Translations under genes and position numbers: made by a program
From: Mesorhizobium norvegicum
GTDB taxonomy: Bacteria > Pseudomonadota > Alphaproteobacteria > Rhizobiales > Rhizobiaceae
Assembly: GCF_004919685.1 (NCBI RefSeq)
Contig: NZ_SMYZ01000001.1
Span: 62,001-126,000 of the forward strand
Reading direction: 5' to 3'
DNA: 64,000 bases
Part shown: positions 1-9,413 of the stretch, one piece after another
Layout: each line of letters begins with the position of its first letter
How positions within the stretch are numbered: the stretch's first letter is position 1
The notes under the pieces: model-generated
What the model was told of the DNA's origin: nothing
The model's database searches: none
The model's input: only the letters and a program-made list of their open reading frames with translations

Positions 1-1
1 C

Positions 2-1054
2 GCCGAACTCGGACTTGGCGCCATCCATATCAAGGATGAAGGCTTTCGCCTCGGCCTCGGCAGCTTCAAGGCGCTTGGCGGCGCCTATGCCGTCTTCCGC
101 CTTGTGCTGGAGGAAGCAGGCAGCCGGCTGGGCCGGCCCGTCGAAGTGGCCGATCTCGATCAGCCTGATGTGCGGGCCGTCGCCGCGGCGATGACATTTG
201 CCTGTGCGACCGACGGCAATCATGGCCGCTCCGTCGCGCAAGGCGCGCAACTCGTCGGCGCGCGGGCCGCGGTCTTCGTCCACGCCGGCGTCAGCGAGGA
301 GCGCATAGCGGCGATCGCCCGCTATGGCGCCGAGATGATCCGCGTCGACGGCAATTATGACGATTCGGTCAGGCAAGCTGCCCAGGTTTCGGCCGAGAAG
401 GGCTGGACCGTTGTCTCCGACACCTCGTGGCCCGGCTATGAACGGATTCCTGGCCTGGTCATGCAGGGCTATACGGCGATCGTGCGCGAAGCCTTGCGTC
501 AGCTCCCTCGGACGCCAACCCATGTCTTCGTGCAGGCCGGTGTCGGTGGCATCGCGGCCGCGCTGGCCGGCCATCTGGCCATCGTGCTCGGTGACGCCAG
601 GCCGACCTTCACCGTGGTCGAGCCAGCGCGTGCCGCTTGTGTTTTTGCAGCCGCCCAGGTCGGGCGCCCGGTCAAGGTCGCGCACGGCCAGCCGACGGTG
701 ATGGCCATGCTCGAATGCTACGAGGCCTCGCCGGTCGCCTGGCGGGTGCTGGCTCGCGCCGCCGACGCCTTCATGACGGTGGATGAGGCCGACGCCGTCG
801 CGGTGATGCGGCGGCTGGCGCGGCCGGCCGGCGGCGATCCTGTGATTGTTGCGGGCGAAAGCGGCGGCGTTGGCCTTGCCGGCCTGATCCGGACGGTGGC
901 CGACAACAAGGCCGACCTTGGGCTCGACCGCAAATCGCGCGTGCTGGTGATCAACACCGAAGGCGCCACCGACCCGCATCGTTATGCCGAACTGGTTGGA
1001 ATGAGCCCGGCCGATGTGCTGGCCGGCAAGATGACAGCCGAGGCAACGGCATGA
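2..1054 (+). CDS. dpaL: Diaminopropionate ammonia-lyase, 5' end missing
   Basis: PLP enzyme of the threonine-dehydratase fold that converts 2,3-diaminopropionate to pyruvate and two ammonia. The reading frame is open from base 2, so the N-terminus lies outside the window; 350 residues are visible of about 400 usual. The Schiff-base lysine is in SFKALGGAYA (codon 68-70). ATDGNHGRSVA and the glycine-rich phosphate loop AGVGGIAAALAG follow. The stop overlaps the ATG of the next gene (ATGA), so the two are translationally coupled. It heads a catabolic cluster with two M20 hydrolases and a ureohydrolase. Other tryptophan-synthase-beta superfamily members are possible, but the lysine context fits DAPAL best. 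Confidence 0.88.
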   Translation, partial: AELGLGAIHIKDEGFRLGLGSFKALGGAYAVFRLVLEEAGSRLGRPVEVADLDQPDVRAVAAAMTFACATDGNHGRSVAQGAQLVGARAAVFVHAGVSEERIAAIARYGAEMIRVDGNYDDSVRQAAQVSAEKGWTVVSDTSWPGYERIPGLVMQGYTAIVREALRQLPRTPTHVFVQAGVGGIAAALAGHLAIVLGDARPTFTVVEPARAACVFAAAQVGRPVKVAHGQPTVMAMLECYEASPVAWRVLARAADAFMTVDEADAVAVMRRLARPAGGDPVIVAGESGGVGLAGLIRTVADNKADLGLDRKSRVLVINTEGATDPHRYAELVGMSPADVLAGKMTAEATA

Positions 1055-2268
1055 TCGCCATCGATGCAAAGCGCCTGCTCGGCCGTATCCGCGAACTTGG
1101 CGCTGTTGGCCGCAATAGTGAGGGCAGGCTTATCCGGCTGGCCGCCTCCGACACCGACAGGCAGGGCCGCGACCTCTTCGTCGGCTGGCTGCGGCAGGCC
1201 GGGCTCGACGTCGCCATCGACCGTGTCGGCAACATTTTCGGCATCTGGCAAAGCCCGGAAACTATGGGGCAGGCGCCGCTGCTTATCGGCTCGCACATCG
1301 ACACCGTCATCGATGCCGGCATTTATGACGGCTGCTACGGTGTGCTTGCCGGGCTGGAGGTGATCAAGGCGTCAGGCCTTTCGCCGTCGCGCCCGATCGC
1401 GGTTGCCGCGTTCACCAATGAAGAGGGCGTGCGCTATACTCCGGACATGATGGGCTCGCTGGTCCATGCCGGCGGCATCGATGCCGAAACGGTGCTGGCG
1501 GCTGTCGGCACCGATGGCAGCGTGCTGGGGCGGGAACTCGCCCGCATCGGCTATGCCGGCGACCTGGAACCCGGCTTCCTCACGCCGCATGCCTATCTCG
1601 AACTGCATATCGAACAGGGGCCGGTGCTGGAGCGCGAAGGCTTGCCGATCGGTGCGGTGGAGAATCTGCAAGGCATCTCCTGGCAACGCGTCACCATCGA
1701 CGGCGTCGCCAACCATGCCGGCACCACGCCGATGTCGATGCGCAGCGATGCCGGCCACGCCGCCGCCCGGGCCATCACCTTCCTGCTCGACCGGGCCAAG
1801 GCCTCGAACGCGCCCACGGTCGCCACCGTCGGCACGATCCGCTTCGAGCCGAATGCCATCAACGTCATTCCCTCGCGCGCCGTCTTCACCATCGATCTGC
1901 GCGATCCCGACGAACAGCGCCTGCAGGCGGAGGAGGCGGCACTTGCCGCCTATCTCGAGCAGCTTGCCGCCACCGAGAACGTGATCATCTCGGTCGAGCA
2001 ACTGGCCCGCTTCGAGCCGGTGATCTTCGACCTCCGCATTGTCGAACGGATCGAGGCTGCCGCGAAAAGCCGTGGTCTCGGCGTCAGGCGCATGACATCA
2101 GGCGCCGGCCATGATGCGCAGATGATGGCGCGCATCGCCCCGGCAGCGATGATCTTCGTGCCGAGCGCCGGTGGCATCAGCCACAACACGCGCGAGCACA
2201 CCGAAGATGCCGAGCTTGTTGCCGGCGCCAACATCCTGCTTGATGTGGCCGCGCAACTGGCAACGTAG
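1051..2268 (+). CDS. M20 family Zn-dependent amidohydrolase (hydantoinase/carbamoylase type)
   Basis: 405 aa cytoplasmic amidase of the allantoate amidohydrolase / N-carbamoyl-amino-acid hydrolase branch, which hydrolyses ureido or carbamoyl groups. Metal ligands visible are His82 in SHIDTV, Asp93 in IYDGCYG, the FTNEEGVRY glutamates near 124-125 and His186 in LHIEQGPVLE. The family dimerisation insert follows. The start codon overlaps the stop of the upstream lyase by 4 bp. The exact substrate cannot be read from sequence; allantoate, carbamoyl-beta-alanine and a carbamoylated diaminopropionate are all possible. Confidence 0.85.
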   Translation: MIAIDAKRLLGRIRELGAVGRNSEGRLIRLAASDTDRQGRDLFVGWLRQAGLDVAIDRVGNIFGIWQSPETMGQAPLLIGSHIDTVIDAGIYDGCYGVLAGLEVIKASGLSPSRPIAVAAFTNEEGVRYTPDMMGSLVHAGGIDAETVLAAVGTDGSVLGRELARIGYAGDLEPGFLTPHAYLELHIEQGPVLEREGLPIGAVENLQGISWQRVTIDGVANHAGTTPMSMRSDAGHAAARAITFLLDRAKASNAPTVATVGTIRFEPNAINVIPSRAVFTIDLRDPDEQRLQAEEAALAAYLEQLAATENVIISVEQLARFEPVIFDLRIVERIEAAAKSRGLGVRRMTSGAGHDAQMMARIAPAAMIFVPSAGGISHNTREHTEDAELVAGANILLDVAAQLAT

Positions 2269-2286
2269 GTCAGGAGGGGCAGAAGA

Positions 2287-3459
2287 ATGTCTGAACTCGA
2301 TCGCGACGCGCTGAAGCAGGAAATGATTTTCTGGCGGCGCGATCTGCACGCGCACCCGGAATTCGGCTTCGAAGAGAAGCGTACCGCCGCCTTCGTCGCC
2401 GCCAAATTGCGTGAGTTCGGCCTCGACGATGTCACCGAACGTGTCGGCGGCACCGGGGTTGTCGGCACGCTGAAGCGCGGCAGCGGCAACCGGGCGATTG
2501 CGCTCAGGGCCGACATGGATGCGCTGCGCATCACCGAGCAGTCAAACGCACCCTACCGTTCCGGCAATCCCGGCATCATGCATGCCTGCGGCCATGATGG
2601 CCACACCGCCATGCTGCTCGGCGCGGCAAAGCTGCTGGCAGGTGAGGGCGGTTTCGATGGCACCGTGCGCTTCGTCTTCCAGCCGGCCGAGGAGTGGGGC
2701 AGGGGCGCGCTCGCCATGCTCGACGATGGGCTGATGCAGCGCTTTCCCTTCGACGAGATCTTTGGCCTGCACAACATGCCCGGCCTGCCGATCGGGCATT
2801 TCGAGACCCGCGCTGGCCCGGTCATGTCGGCCGAGGATAACTTCGAGATCGTGCTCAGAGGTCTCGGCGGCCACGCGGCACGGCCGCATTCCGGCAATGA
2901 AACGCTGGTCGCCGCCTGCGCGCTGGTCACCAATCTGCAGACCATCGTCTCGCGCCGGCTGAGCCCGGCCGACATATCGGTGGTTTCGGTGACCGAGCTG
3001 ATCACCGACGGCACCCGCAACGCTCTGCCCGGTCTTGCCCGCATCCTCGGCGATGCGCGCAGCTTCCGCCCCGAGGTCAGTGCCGAGATCGAGCGGCAGA
3101 TGCGCATCATCGCAGAGGGCACCGCCGCCGCCTACAATGTCACCGCCGAGGTCAAGTACAGCCGGGAGTTCGTGCCTCTGCGCAATGATGCCGAACTGGT
3201 CGATGCCGCGTTCGCGGCCGCAAGAAACGTCTTCGAGCCCGGCAATATCGCTGTCGCCCGCGAGCCGATGACCGCCTCCGAGGATTTCGCCCGTTTCCTC
3301 GATCACGTGCCGGGCTGCTTCGTCTTCCTCGGCAATGGCGAGGGCTCGGCGCCGCTGCACAATTCCAGCTACGACTTCAACGATGACGGGCTGTTGTTCG
3401 GCACGAATTTCCATGTCGCCGTGGTCAGGCAAAGACTGGGTGGCGAGGCGGGAAGATGA
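2287..3459 (+). CDS. M20D family amidohydrolase (hippurate hydrolase-like)
   Basis: 390 aa metal-dependent N-acyl amino acid amidohydrolase. ALRADMDAL (72-80), the metal site CGHDGH (Cys101, His103, His106) and FQPAEE (131-136) are the M20D hallmarks; Cys101 is typical of the hippurate hydrolase/IAA-amino-acid hydrolase group. A strong AGGAGG precedes the ATG, 18 bp after the previous stop, so it belongs to the same operon. A job removing an acyl group from an acylated diamino acid, feeding the lyase, is inferred from context only. Confidence 0.87.
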   Translation: MSELDRDALKQEMIFWRRDLHAHPEFGFEEKRTAAFVAAKLREFGLDDVTERVGGTGVVGTLKRGSGNRAIALRADMDALRITEQSNAPYRSGNPGIMHACGHDGHTAMLLGAAKLLAGEGGFDGTVRFVFQPAEEWGRGALAMLDDGLMQRFPFDEIFGLHNMPGLPIGHFETRAGPVMSAEDNFEIVLRGLGGHAARPHSGNETLVAACALVTNLQTIVSRRLSPADISVVSVTELITDGTRNALPGLARILGDARSFRPEVSAEIERQMRIIAEGTAAAYNVTAEVKYSREFVPLRNDAELVDAAFAAARNVFEPGNIAVAREPMTASEDFARFLDHVPGCFVFLGNGEGSAPLHNSSYDFNDDGLLFGTNFHVAVVRQRLGGEAGR

Positions 3460-3559
3460 TCGCGTTTTGATCGCCAGACCGCGCTCGCCGCTGGCCCAAA
3501 CACCATCGCTATCGACAGCCAGCTCCCGGGCCTATTGACCTCCTGTTGACGGAGATCGG

Positions 3560-4363
3560 ATGCCGATGACCAGGATTTCACTTCTGGGAATTCCCCACGA
3601 CGACAACTCGTCCTTCGCCAAGGGCGCGGCGCAAGGGCCGGGCCATATCCATCCCGAATTGCTCTGCGATGCCTACAGCATGTGGAGCGAAACCGGTTTC
3701 GACCTTACGGACAGGCTGGTCGATCATGGCGACATCCGCTTCGAAGCCGCCACCGATCCATGGGATTTGATCGAAGGCGAGGTTGGACGCGTGCTGGAAC
3801 TAGGCGATCCACTGATCTGCCTCGGCGGCGACCACGCCATCTCCTGGCCGGTGCTGCGCGCGGTGCGCCGCCGGCACTCCAGCCTGACCATTCTGCACAT
3901 CGACGCGCACCCCGACATGTATGATGCCTACCAGGGCAATCCGCGCTCCCACACCTCGCCCTTTGCCCGCATCATGGAAGAGCGGCTTGCCGACCGCCTC
4001 ATCCAGGTCGGATTGCGCACCGTCAACGACCATCATCGCGACCAGTTCGAGCGGTTCGGTGTCGAGGTCATCGAGGCCGCGCGGTTCAGCGACGATCTGC
4101 GGCTCGACCTCACGACGCCGGTCTATATCTCGATGGATCTCGACGGGCTCGACCCAGCTTTTGCGCCAGGGGTCTCGCATCGCGAACCCGGCGGCTTGAC
4201 CACCCGTCAGGTCATCAATTTGATTCAGTCAGTCAACCAGCCGATCGTGGCGGCTGATATCGTTGAGTTAAATCCCGCTCGCGACATCGCCAACCTGACC
4301 GCCGGCGTGGCGGCAAAACTCCTCAAGGAGATTGCCGGGATGATGGTCAAGACACGCGGGTGA
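3560..4363 (+). CDS. Arginase/agmatinase family ureohydrolase
   Basis: 267 aa binuclear-manganese ureohydrolase that releases urea from a guanidino compound. Ligand motifs are GGDHAISW (His92), DAHPDMYD (Asp115, His117, Asp119) and SMDLDGLDPAFAPG (Asp193, Asp195), all intact. GGAGATCGG lies just before the ATG at 3560; a second in-frame ATG is at 3566. It closes the diaminopropionate/M20 cluster after a 100 bp gap. Arginase, agmatinase, formiminoglutamase and guanidinobutyrase share these motifs, so the substrate is open. Confidence 0.85.
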   Translation: MPMTRISLLGIPHDDNSSFAKGAAQGPGHIHPELLCDAYSMWSETGFDLTDRLVDHGDIRFEAATDPWDLIEGEVGRVLELGDPLICLGGDHAISWPVLRAVRRRHSSLTILHIDAHPDMYDAYQGNPRSHTSPFARIMEERLADRLIQVGLRTVNDHHRDQFERFGVEVIEAARFSDDLRLDLTTPVYISMDLDGLDPAFAPGVSHREPGGLTTRQVINLIQSVNQPIVAADIVELNPARDIANLTAGVAAKLLKEIAGMMVKTRG

Positions 4364-4457
4364 CAGGCCGGCGAGGGTACGTTTTTAACGAAGACAATCG
4401 CCCGATGACGCCAGGGAAAGACTCAGCTAACTTCCGCTGTGCGGCGGACCTAATTAT

Positions 4458-4501
4458 CCGCTTGGCCGGCGCTTCATTCCTCCTCCCAAGCGGCGCCGGC
4501 C
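4458..4501 (+). terminator. Two mutually exclusive hairpins after the ureohydrolase gene
   Basis: CCGCTTGG (4458-4465) can pair with CCAAGCGG (4486-4493), and GGCCGGCGC (4464-4472) can pair with GCGCCGGCC (4493-4501). The arms overlap, so only one can form. The second is followed by TTCTTCCCC, a poor U-tract. It is probably a weak terminator or anti-terminator-like structure. Confidence 0.35.
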
Positions 4502-4634
4502 TTCTTCCCCAATCCCCTCCCTGTTGATGCTAAATTAGCGGAAGTTAAATTTAGAGCGTTTGGGCTTGCCTGGAATTAGGGTCTTTCCGGCATAAATCCG
4601 GCATGCCTTTCGAAAGGTGCTGGCAGGAAAACCG

Positions 4635-4868
4635 ATGCGCGGGCGTGGATGGATCAAGGCGTTGCGTCAGGACGACGTCCGGCAGGTGCGTGCGCACATT
4701 GCCGAACTGGAGCGCGACCTGATGGCGACCTCTCCGCAGGGCCGCCATAGGCGGCATGAGGCAGGACACGAACTTCGCAATGCCAAGTTCCGCCTGGAGC
4801 GTCTCGAGGAATGCATCGCCGAAATACCGGAAAGGCTGAACGTTAGCGGCAGCGATCGCGGCTCTTGA
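4635..4868 (+). CDS. Small hypothetical protein, charged helical
   Basis: 77 aa if started at the ATG at 4635, which has AGGAAA at good spacing; an in-frame GTG at 4617 would add six residues. The protein is Arg/Glu rich with heptad-like hydrophobics (VRAHIAELERDL, NAKFRLERLEEC), suggesting a short coiled coil. No signal peptide or membrane segment is visible. I do not recognise a family. It stands alone between the ureohydrolase and a second micro-gene. Confidence 0.55.
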   Translation: MRGRGWIKALRQDDVRQVRAHIAELERDLMATSPQGRHRRHEAGHELRNAKFRLERLEECIAEIPERLNVSGSDRGS

Positions 4869-4945
4869 TCACCTGGCCTGGATAATCGGCGAGGGAACCA
4901 AATGCCATCTCCTCGGGTTGGTTCTGTTCCAATGGAGTATGAACC

Positions 4946-5119
4946 ATGTTCCGTCTGCTTATCGCCGGCGCTTTGGCCTATGTCACCTACCGCATCACCC
5001 GGCAGATGATCGACGACGTGCCTGACACGGTCGACCCGCTGCTGCTGCCGCCGTCGCAACATGATCGTGAGGCCTTGCGCCGGCAGTCGGCCGCGATGGG
5101 TATCGATCCGCAACGCTAG
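4946..5119 (+). CDS. Micro-protein with N-terminal hydrophobic segment
   Basis: 57 aa ORF starting MFRLLIAGALAYVTYRI, a short hydrophobic N-terminus that could be a membrane anchor, followed by a charged, proline-containing tail (DDVPDTVDPLLLPP) that looks exposed. ATGGAGTATGAACC before the ATG gives a GGAG ribosome site. Codon choice is like the neighbours (GC-rich third positions). Function unknown. Confidence 0.5.
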   Translation: MFRLLIAGALAYVTYRITRQMIDDVPDTVDPLLLPPSQHDREALRRQSAAMGIDPQR

Positions 5120-5202
5120 GGGCGATCTGTCAGCCCTCGGCGCGCGCGAGTACATCTTCGCATCGACGTTGCGAACAAAGCAGAAACGATGCTTGATGGG
5201 CG

Positions 5203-7296
5203 ATGAACCTCGCCACCGCTGATTCGACCTTTCGGGACCCGACCGTCCAGCCTGCCTATCTCGCCCGGCTGAACGACGCCCAGCGCCAGGCCGTCGAGCA
5301 TGGCGACGGCAAGATTGCCGGTCCGCTGCTGGTCATTGCCGGCGCCGGTTCGGGCAAGACCAACACGCTGGCGCATCGCGTCGCCCATCTGATCGTCAAA
5401 GGGGCCGATCCGCGCCGCATCCTGCTGATGACCTTTTCGCGCCGCGCCGCGTCCGAAATGGCCAGGCGTGTCGAGCGCATCGCCGGCGAAGTGCTCGGCC
5501 GCGATGCCGCTGTCATCACCGACGCGCTGACCTGGGCCGGAACCTTTCACGGTATCGGCGCGCGGCTGCTGCGCGACTATGCGCTGGAGATCGGTCTCGA
5601 CCCGGCCTTCACCATCCATGATCGCGAGGATTCCGCCGACCTGATGAATCTGGTCCGCCACGAGCTCGGCTTCTCGAAGACGGAAGCGCGTTTCCCCACC
5701 AAGGGCACCTGCCTTGCCATCTATTCACGCGCCGTCAACGCGCAGGCGCCGCTCAACGAGGTGCTGGGGTCTGCCTTTCCCTGGTGCGCCGGCTGGGCGG
5801 AGCAGCTGAAGCAATTGTTCGCCGGTTATGTCGAGGCCAAGCAGGCGCAGAACGTGCTCGATTACGACGATTTGCTGCTCTACTGGGCGCAGATGGCGGC
5901 CGAGCCTGAGATAGCGATGCATCTCGGTGGGCGCTTCGACCATGTGCTGGTCGATGAATACCAGGACACAAATCGCTTGCAGTCCTCGATCCTGCTGGCG
6001 CTGAAACCCGACGGCGCCGGGCTGACGGTGGTGGGCGACGATGCACAGTCGATCTATTCGTTCCGTGCCGCCGAGGTACGCAACATCCTCGACTTTCCAA
6101 ACCAGTTCGCGCAAGCCGCCGACGTGGTGATGCTGGAGCGCAATTACCGCTCGACCGAAACCATTCTTGCCGCAGCCAATGCGGTGATCGGCGAGGCCTC
6201 GGAGCGCTTCACCAAGAACCTGTGGTCGGAGCGCAAATCCACTGACAAGCCAAGGCTGGTGACCGTGCGCGACGAGGTCGAGCAGGCCAATTTCGTCTGT
6301 GACACCATCCTCGCCGAGCGCGAGGCCGGCACGGCGCTGAAATCCCAAGCGGTGCTGTTTCGCGCCTCGCATCATAGCGGGCCGCTGGAGATCGAGCTGA
6401 CGCGGCGCAACATTCCCTTCGTCAAGTTCGGCGGCCTGAAGTTTCTCGATGCCGCCCATGTCAAGGATGTGCTGGCGGTGCTGCGCTTTGCCGAAAACCC
6501 GCGCGACCGGGTCGCCGGTTTCCGCGTGCTGCAATTGATGCCGGGCATCGGCCCTTCGGCTGCTGCGCAGATCGTCGAGACCATGACGACGGCGCTGGAC
6601 GAGGCGATGGGGCTGGCCGGCTGGCGCCCGCCGCAACGAGCCGCGGATGACTGGCCGGGCTTCGTTTCGCTCTATTCTGGCCTGCGGGCCGGCGCCAAAT
6701 GGCCGGCCGACCTCGGACAGATCAGGCTGTGGTATGAGCCGCATCTGGAGCGCATCCACGAGGATGCGACGACGCGCCGGGCCGACCTGTTGCAGCTCGA
6801 GCAGATCGGCTCGGGCTATGCCTCGCGCGAACGGTTCCTCACCGAACTGACGCTTGACCCGCCGGACGCCACCAGCGACCAGGCCGGGCCGCCGCATCGT
6901 GACGAGGACTATCTGATCCTGTCGACCATCCATTCGGCCAAGGGCCAGGAGTGGAAGAATGTCTTCGTGCTCAACACGGTCGACGGCTGCATCCCGGCTG
7001 ATCTCGGCGTTGGCACCAAGGAGGACATCGACGAGGAGCGCCGGCTGCTCTACGTGGCGATGACGCGGGCCAAGGACAATCTCAACCTGGTCATGCCGCA
7101 ACGCTTCTTTCCGCACGGCCAGGCGGCGCGCGGTGACCGCCATCTCTATGCCTCGCGCACCCGCTTCATCCCGGCTTCGATCCTGGCTGCGTTCCAGCAG
7201 GTGTCATGGCCGAGCGCGCAGGCGGCACAGGGCAGGGTGGCCCGGCCGGAGGTGCGCGTCGACATCGGCGCGCGCATGCGCGGCATGTGGAAATAG
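5203..7296 (+). CDS. UvrD/Rep-family superfamily 1 DNA helicase
   Basis: 697 aa ATP-dependent 3'-5' DNA helicase. In order: Walker [10 protein letters not shown] (about 47-55), motif [10 protein letters not shown] (250-257), motif [18 protein letters not shown] (277-290), motif [10 protein letters not shown], motif [16 protein letters not shown] and motif [15 protein letters not shown] (about 620). The length fits UvrD/PcrA/Rep, with no RecB-like nuclease at the C-terminus. It stands 84 bp after the micro-gene and just before dapB. It is probably a repair or replication-restart helicase; it diverges enough from UvrD that it may be a second copy. Confidence 0.9.
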   Translation: MNLATADSTFRDPTVQPAYLARLNDAQRQAVEHGDGKIAGPLLVIAGAGSGKTNTLAHRVAHLIVKGADPRRILLMTFSRRAASEMARRVERIAGEVLGRDAAVITDALTWAGTFHGIGARLLRDYALEIGLDPAFTIHDREDSADLMNLVRHELGFSKTEARFPTKGTCLAIYSRAVNAQAPLNEVLGSAFPWCAGWAEQLKQLFAGYVEAKQAQNVLDYDDLLLYWAQMAAEPEIAMHLGGRFDHVLVDEYQDTNRLQSSILLALKPDGAGLTVVGDDAQSIYSFRAAEVRNILDFPNQFAQAADVVMLERNYRSTETILAAANAVIGEASERFTKNLWSERKSTDKPRLVTVRDEVEQANFVCDTILAEREAGTALKSQAVLFRASHHSGPLEIELTRRNIPFVKFGGLKFLDAAHVKDVLAVLRFAENPRDRVAGFRVLQLMPGIGPSAAAQIVETMTTALDEAMGLAGWRPPQRAADDWPGFVSLYSGLRAGAKWPADLGQIRLWYEPHLERIHEDATTRRADLLQLEQIGSGYASRERFLTELTLDPPDATSDQAGPPHRDEDYLILSTIHSAKGQEWKNVFVLNTVDGCIPADLGVGTKEDIDEERRLLYVAMTRAKDNLNLVMPQRFFPHGQAARGDRHLYASRTRFIPASILAAFQQVSWPSAQAAQGRVARPEVRVDIGARMRGMWK

Positions 7297-7313
7297 TCTC
7301 AGGGGTCGGCGCG

Positions 7314-8090
7314 ATGTCGCAACCACCGATCAGGATAGCGCTCTCGGGCGCGCTGGGCCGCATGGGCCGCCAGATGGCGGACGCCGTGCAAGGCGATGCG
7401 CGGCTGGTGCTCGCCGCCCGCTTTCATCGGCCGGGCATCGTCGGCGAAGGTCTGGTGAGCCGCGACGAGGCGCTTGCCACGGCCGACGCCGTGATCGATT
7501 TCACCACGCCGGCTGCCTCGGCCGACCTGGCCAGGGTTTGCGCCGAACGCGGCGGGCCGGCCCTGGTCATAGGCTCGACCGGCTTCGATGCCGCCGAGTT
7601 GGCTGCTATCGCCGACGCCGCGAAAACGGTTCCCATCGTGCGCTCCGGCAGTTTTTCGCTGGGGCTCAACATGCTGGTCGGATTGGTCGAGCGGGCGGCG
7701 AGAGCGCTCGACCCCGACGACTGGGATGTCGAGATTGTCGAGGCGCATCATCGCCACAAGATCGATGCGCCATCGGGGACGGCGCTGATGCTGGGGCAAG
7801 CCGTAGCCGGCGGACGCGGCATCGACCTCGAGACGGTCGCAAGGCGTGTACGCGACGGTGTCATCGGCGCGCGTCCGGCCGGCGAGATCGGCTTTGCGGT
7901 GATGCGTGGCGGCAGCATCATCGGCGAACACAGCATCAGCTTCTGCGGCGAGGGCGAGACCGTGACCTTGTCGCATGTGGCCGGCGACCGCATCATGTTC
8001 GCCCGCGGCGCCATCGCCGCAGCGCTTTGGGTGGCGGGACGCCCGCCCGGCCAATATGACATGCGCGATGTGCTGGGTCTGAACACCTGA
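7314..8090 (+). CDS. dapB: 4-hydroxy-tetrahydrodipicolinate reductase
   Basis: 258 aa enzyme of the diaminopimelate/lysine pathway that reduces hydroxy-tetrahydrodipicolinate with NAD(P)H. The dinucleotide loop is [10 protein letters not shown] (11-20) and the catalytic signature is [16 protein letters not shown] (142-157), with His145 and Lys149. The ATG at 7314 was chosen because the Rossmann strand begins directly after it; the frame is open upstream but that overlaps the helicase end. It is 17 bp downstream of the helicase, so co-transcription is likely. Confidence 0.93.
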   Translation: MSQPPIRIALSGALGRMGRQMADAVQGDARLVLAARFHRPGIVGEGLVSRDEALATADAVIDFTTPAASADLARVCAERGGPALVIGSTGFDAAELAAIADAAKTVPIVRSGSFSLGLNMLVGLVERAARALDPDDWDVEIVEAHHRHKIDAPSGTALMLGQAVAGGRGIDLETVARRVRDGVIGARPAGEIGFAVMRGGSIIGEHSISFCGEGETVTLSHVAGDRIMFARGAIAAALWVAGRPPGQYDMRDVLGLNT

Positions 8091-8141
8091 CAAGGCACAC
8101 GGCAAGCATTGTCATGGCATCGTGGCGGCCACCAGCCGCGG

Positions 8142-8157
8142 CTTACCGATCCGTAAG
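8142..8157. promoter_or_regulatory. Near-palindrome upstream of the ABC transporter operon
   Basis: CTTACCGATCCGTAAG reads as a 16 bp palindrome with only one central mismatched pair. It sits 137 bp before the binding-protein start codon and could be an operator. No cognate regulator is next to it other than the downstream two-component system. Confidence 0.3.
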
Positions 8158-8293
8158 GTTTGCGGTTATTTTCGGCTTTTCCTTGAAAGCTGGATGAAAG
8201 GTTGGTGCCATAACTGTTGGAAGGCGCCCCCATATTGTCGCGGAAAGCGATGGGAGAGAGAGGGGCGCGGGAAACGAACAAAGGGAAGAGGCC

Positions 8294-9307
8294 ATGTCGC
8301 TCGCGCGAATTCTGCTTGATTCAGCCGCCACAACCGCACTTGTCGCCACCATGGCCTTGTCCGCGCCGTCCGCACGCGCCGACGAAAAGATCTCCATCAT
8401 GGTGGGCGGCTACGAAAAGCAGATCTACCTGCCCGCCAAGCTGGCGGAAGCGCTCGGCTACTTCAAGGACGAAGGTCTCGACGTCGAATTGCTGAACGAG
8501 CCGGCCGGCGTCGATGCCGAAAACGAAATGCTCGCCGGTGCCGTGCAAGGGGTCGTCGGCTTCTACGACCACAGCATCGACCTGCAGGCGAAAGGCAAAT
8601 TCGTCGAATCCGTCGTCCAGTTCAGCCAGGCTCCTGGTGAAGTCGAGCTTGTTTCGACCAAGCATCCCGAGATCAAGTCGCCCGCCGACTTCAAGGGCAT
8701 GAGCCTGGGCGTGACCGGTCTGGGCTCCTCGACAAACTTCCTGACGGAATATCTTGCCGTCAAGAACGGGCTGAAGCTCGGCGAATTCACCTCGGTTCCG
8801 GTCGGCGCCGGCAATACCTTCATCGCAGCCATGCAGCAGGACAAGATCCAGGCCGGCATGACGACCGAACCGACGATCACTCGGTTGCTGAAGACCGGCG
8901 AAGCGTCCGTTCTTGTCGACATGCGCACGATTGAAGGCACCAAGGCCGCGCTCGGCGGCACCTATCCGGCTGCCTCCCTTTACATGCAGACGGACTGGGT
9001 CGACGCGCACAAGGAGGCGGTGCAGAAACTGGCGAATGCCTTCGTCAAGACACTGAAGTTCATCAACACCCATAGCGGTGCGGAAATCGCCGACAAGATG
9101 CCGAAGGACTACTATGTCGGCGACAAAGAAGGCTACGTGAAGGCCCTCGATGCCGGCAAGGCAATGTTCACCCCCGACGGGATCATGCCCGAAGGCGGCC
9201 CGGAGACTGTGCTGACGGTTCTTTCAGCCTTCAAGAAGGAACTGCAGGGCAAGCAGATCGACCTCTCCAAGACTTACACCTCGGAATTCGTCAAGAACGC
9301 CAAGTAG
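8294..9307 (+). CDS. ABC transporter substrate-binding protein (NitT/TauT type)
   Basis: 337 aa periplasmic binding protein. An N-terminal signal peptide (about 1-30) ends ...APSARADEK. The mature part shows YLPAKLAEALGYFKDEGLDV, the typical opening of the NMT1/THI5-like SsuA-NrtA-TauA superfamily. AAGGGAAGAGGCC supplies the ribosome site. It is the first gene of an ABC operon with the ATPase at 9414 and the permease at 10235. The ligand cannot be decided from sequence (sulfonate, nitrate, aromatic acid or pyrimidine precursor are all known for the family). Confidence 0.85.
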   Translation: MSLARILLDSAATTALVATMALSAPSARADEKISIMVGGYEKQIYLPAKLAEALGYFKDEGLDVELLNEPAGVDAENEMLAGAVQGVVGFYDHSIDLQAKGKFVESVVQFSQAPGEVELVSTKHPEIKSPADFKGMSLGVTGLGSSTNFLTEYLAVKNGLKLGEFTSVPVGAGNTFIAAMQQDKIQAGMTTEPTITRLLKTGEASVLVDMRTIEGTKAALGGTYPAASLYMQTDWVDAHKEAVQKLANAFVKTLKFINTHSGAEIADKMPKDYYVGDKEGYVKALDAGKAMFTPDGIMPEGGPETVLTVLSAFKKELQGKQIDLSKTYTSEFVKNAK

Positions 9308-9314
9308 CCGACCG

Positions 9315-9344
9315 TGCCGGCGCGATGAAGGCATCGCGCCGGCA
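9315..9344 (+). promoter_or_regulatory. Strong stem-loop between binding protein and ATPase genes
   Basis: A perfect 13 bp stem, TGCCGGCGCGATG / CATCGCGCCGGCA, with an AAGG tetraloop, 7 nt after the binding-protein stop. There is no U-tract, so it is more likely an mRNA 3'-end stabiliser or partial barrier giving excess binding protein than a full terminator. Confidence 0.6.
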
Positions 9345-9413
9345 ATCGTCTGTTCTCAACGTCCGGGCGGCTCTGCCCGACGGCGTGCGTCCGCCCGAAC
9401 CCGGAGTTCCATC

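Noticed and set aside
4892..4920. EcfG promoter before the micro-gene at 4946
   Set aside because: GGAAC is present but the -10 would be GGTT rather than CGTT, so it does not match the consensus.
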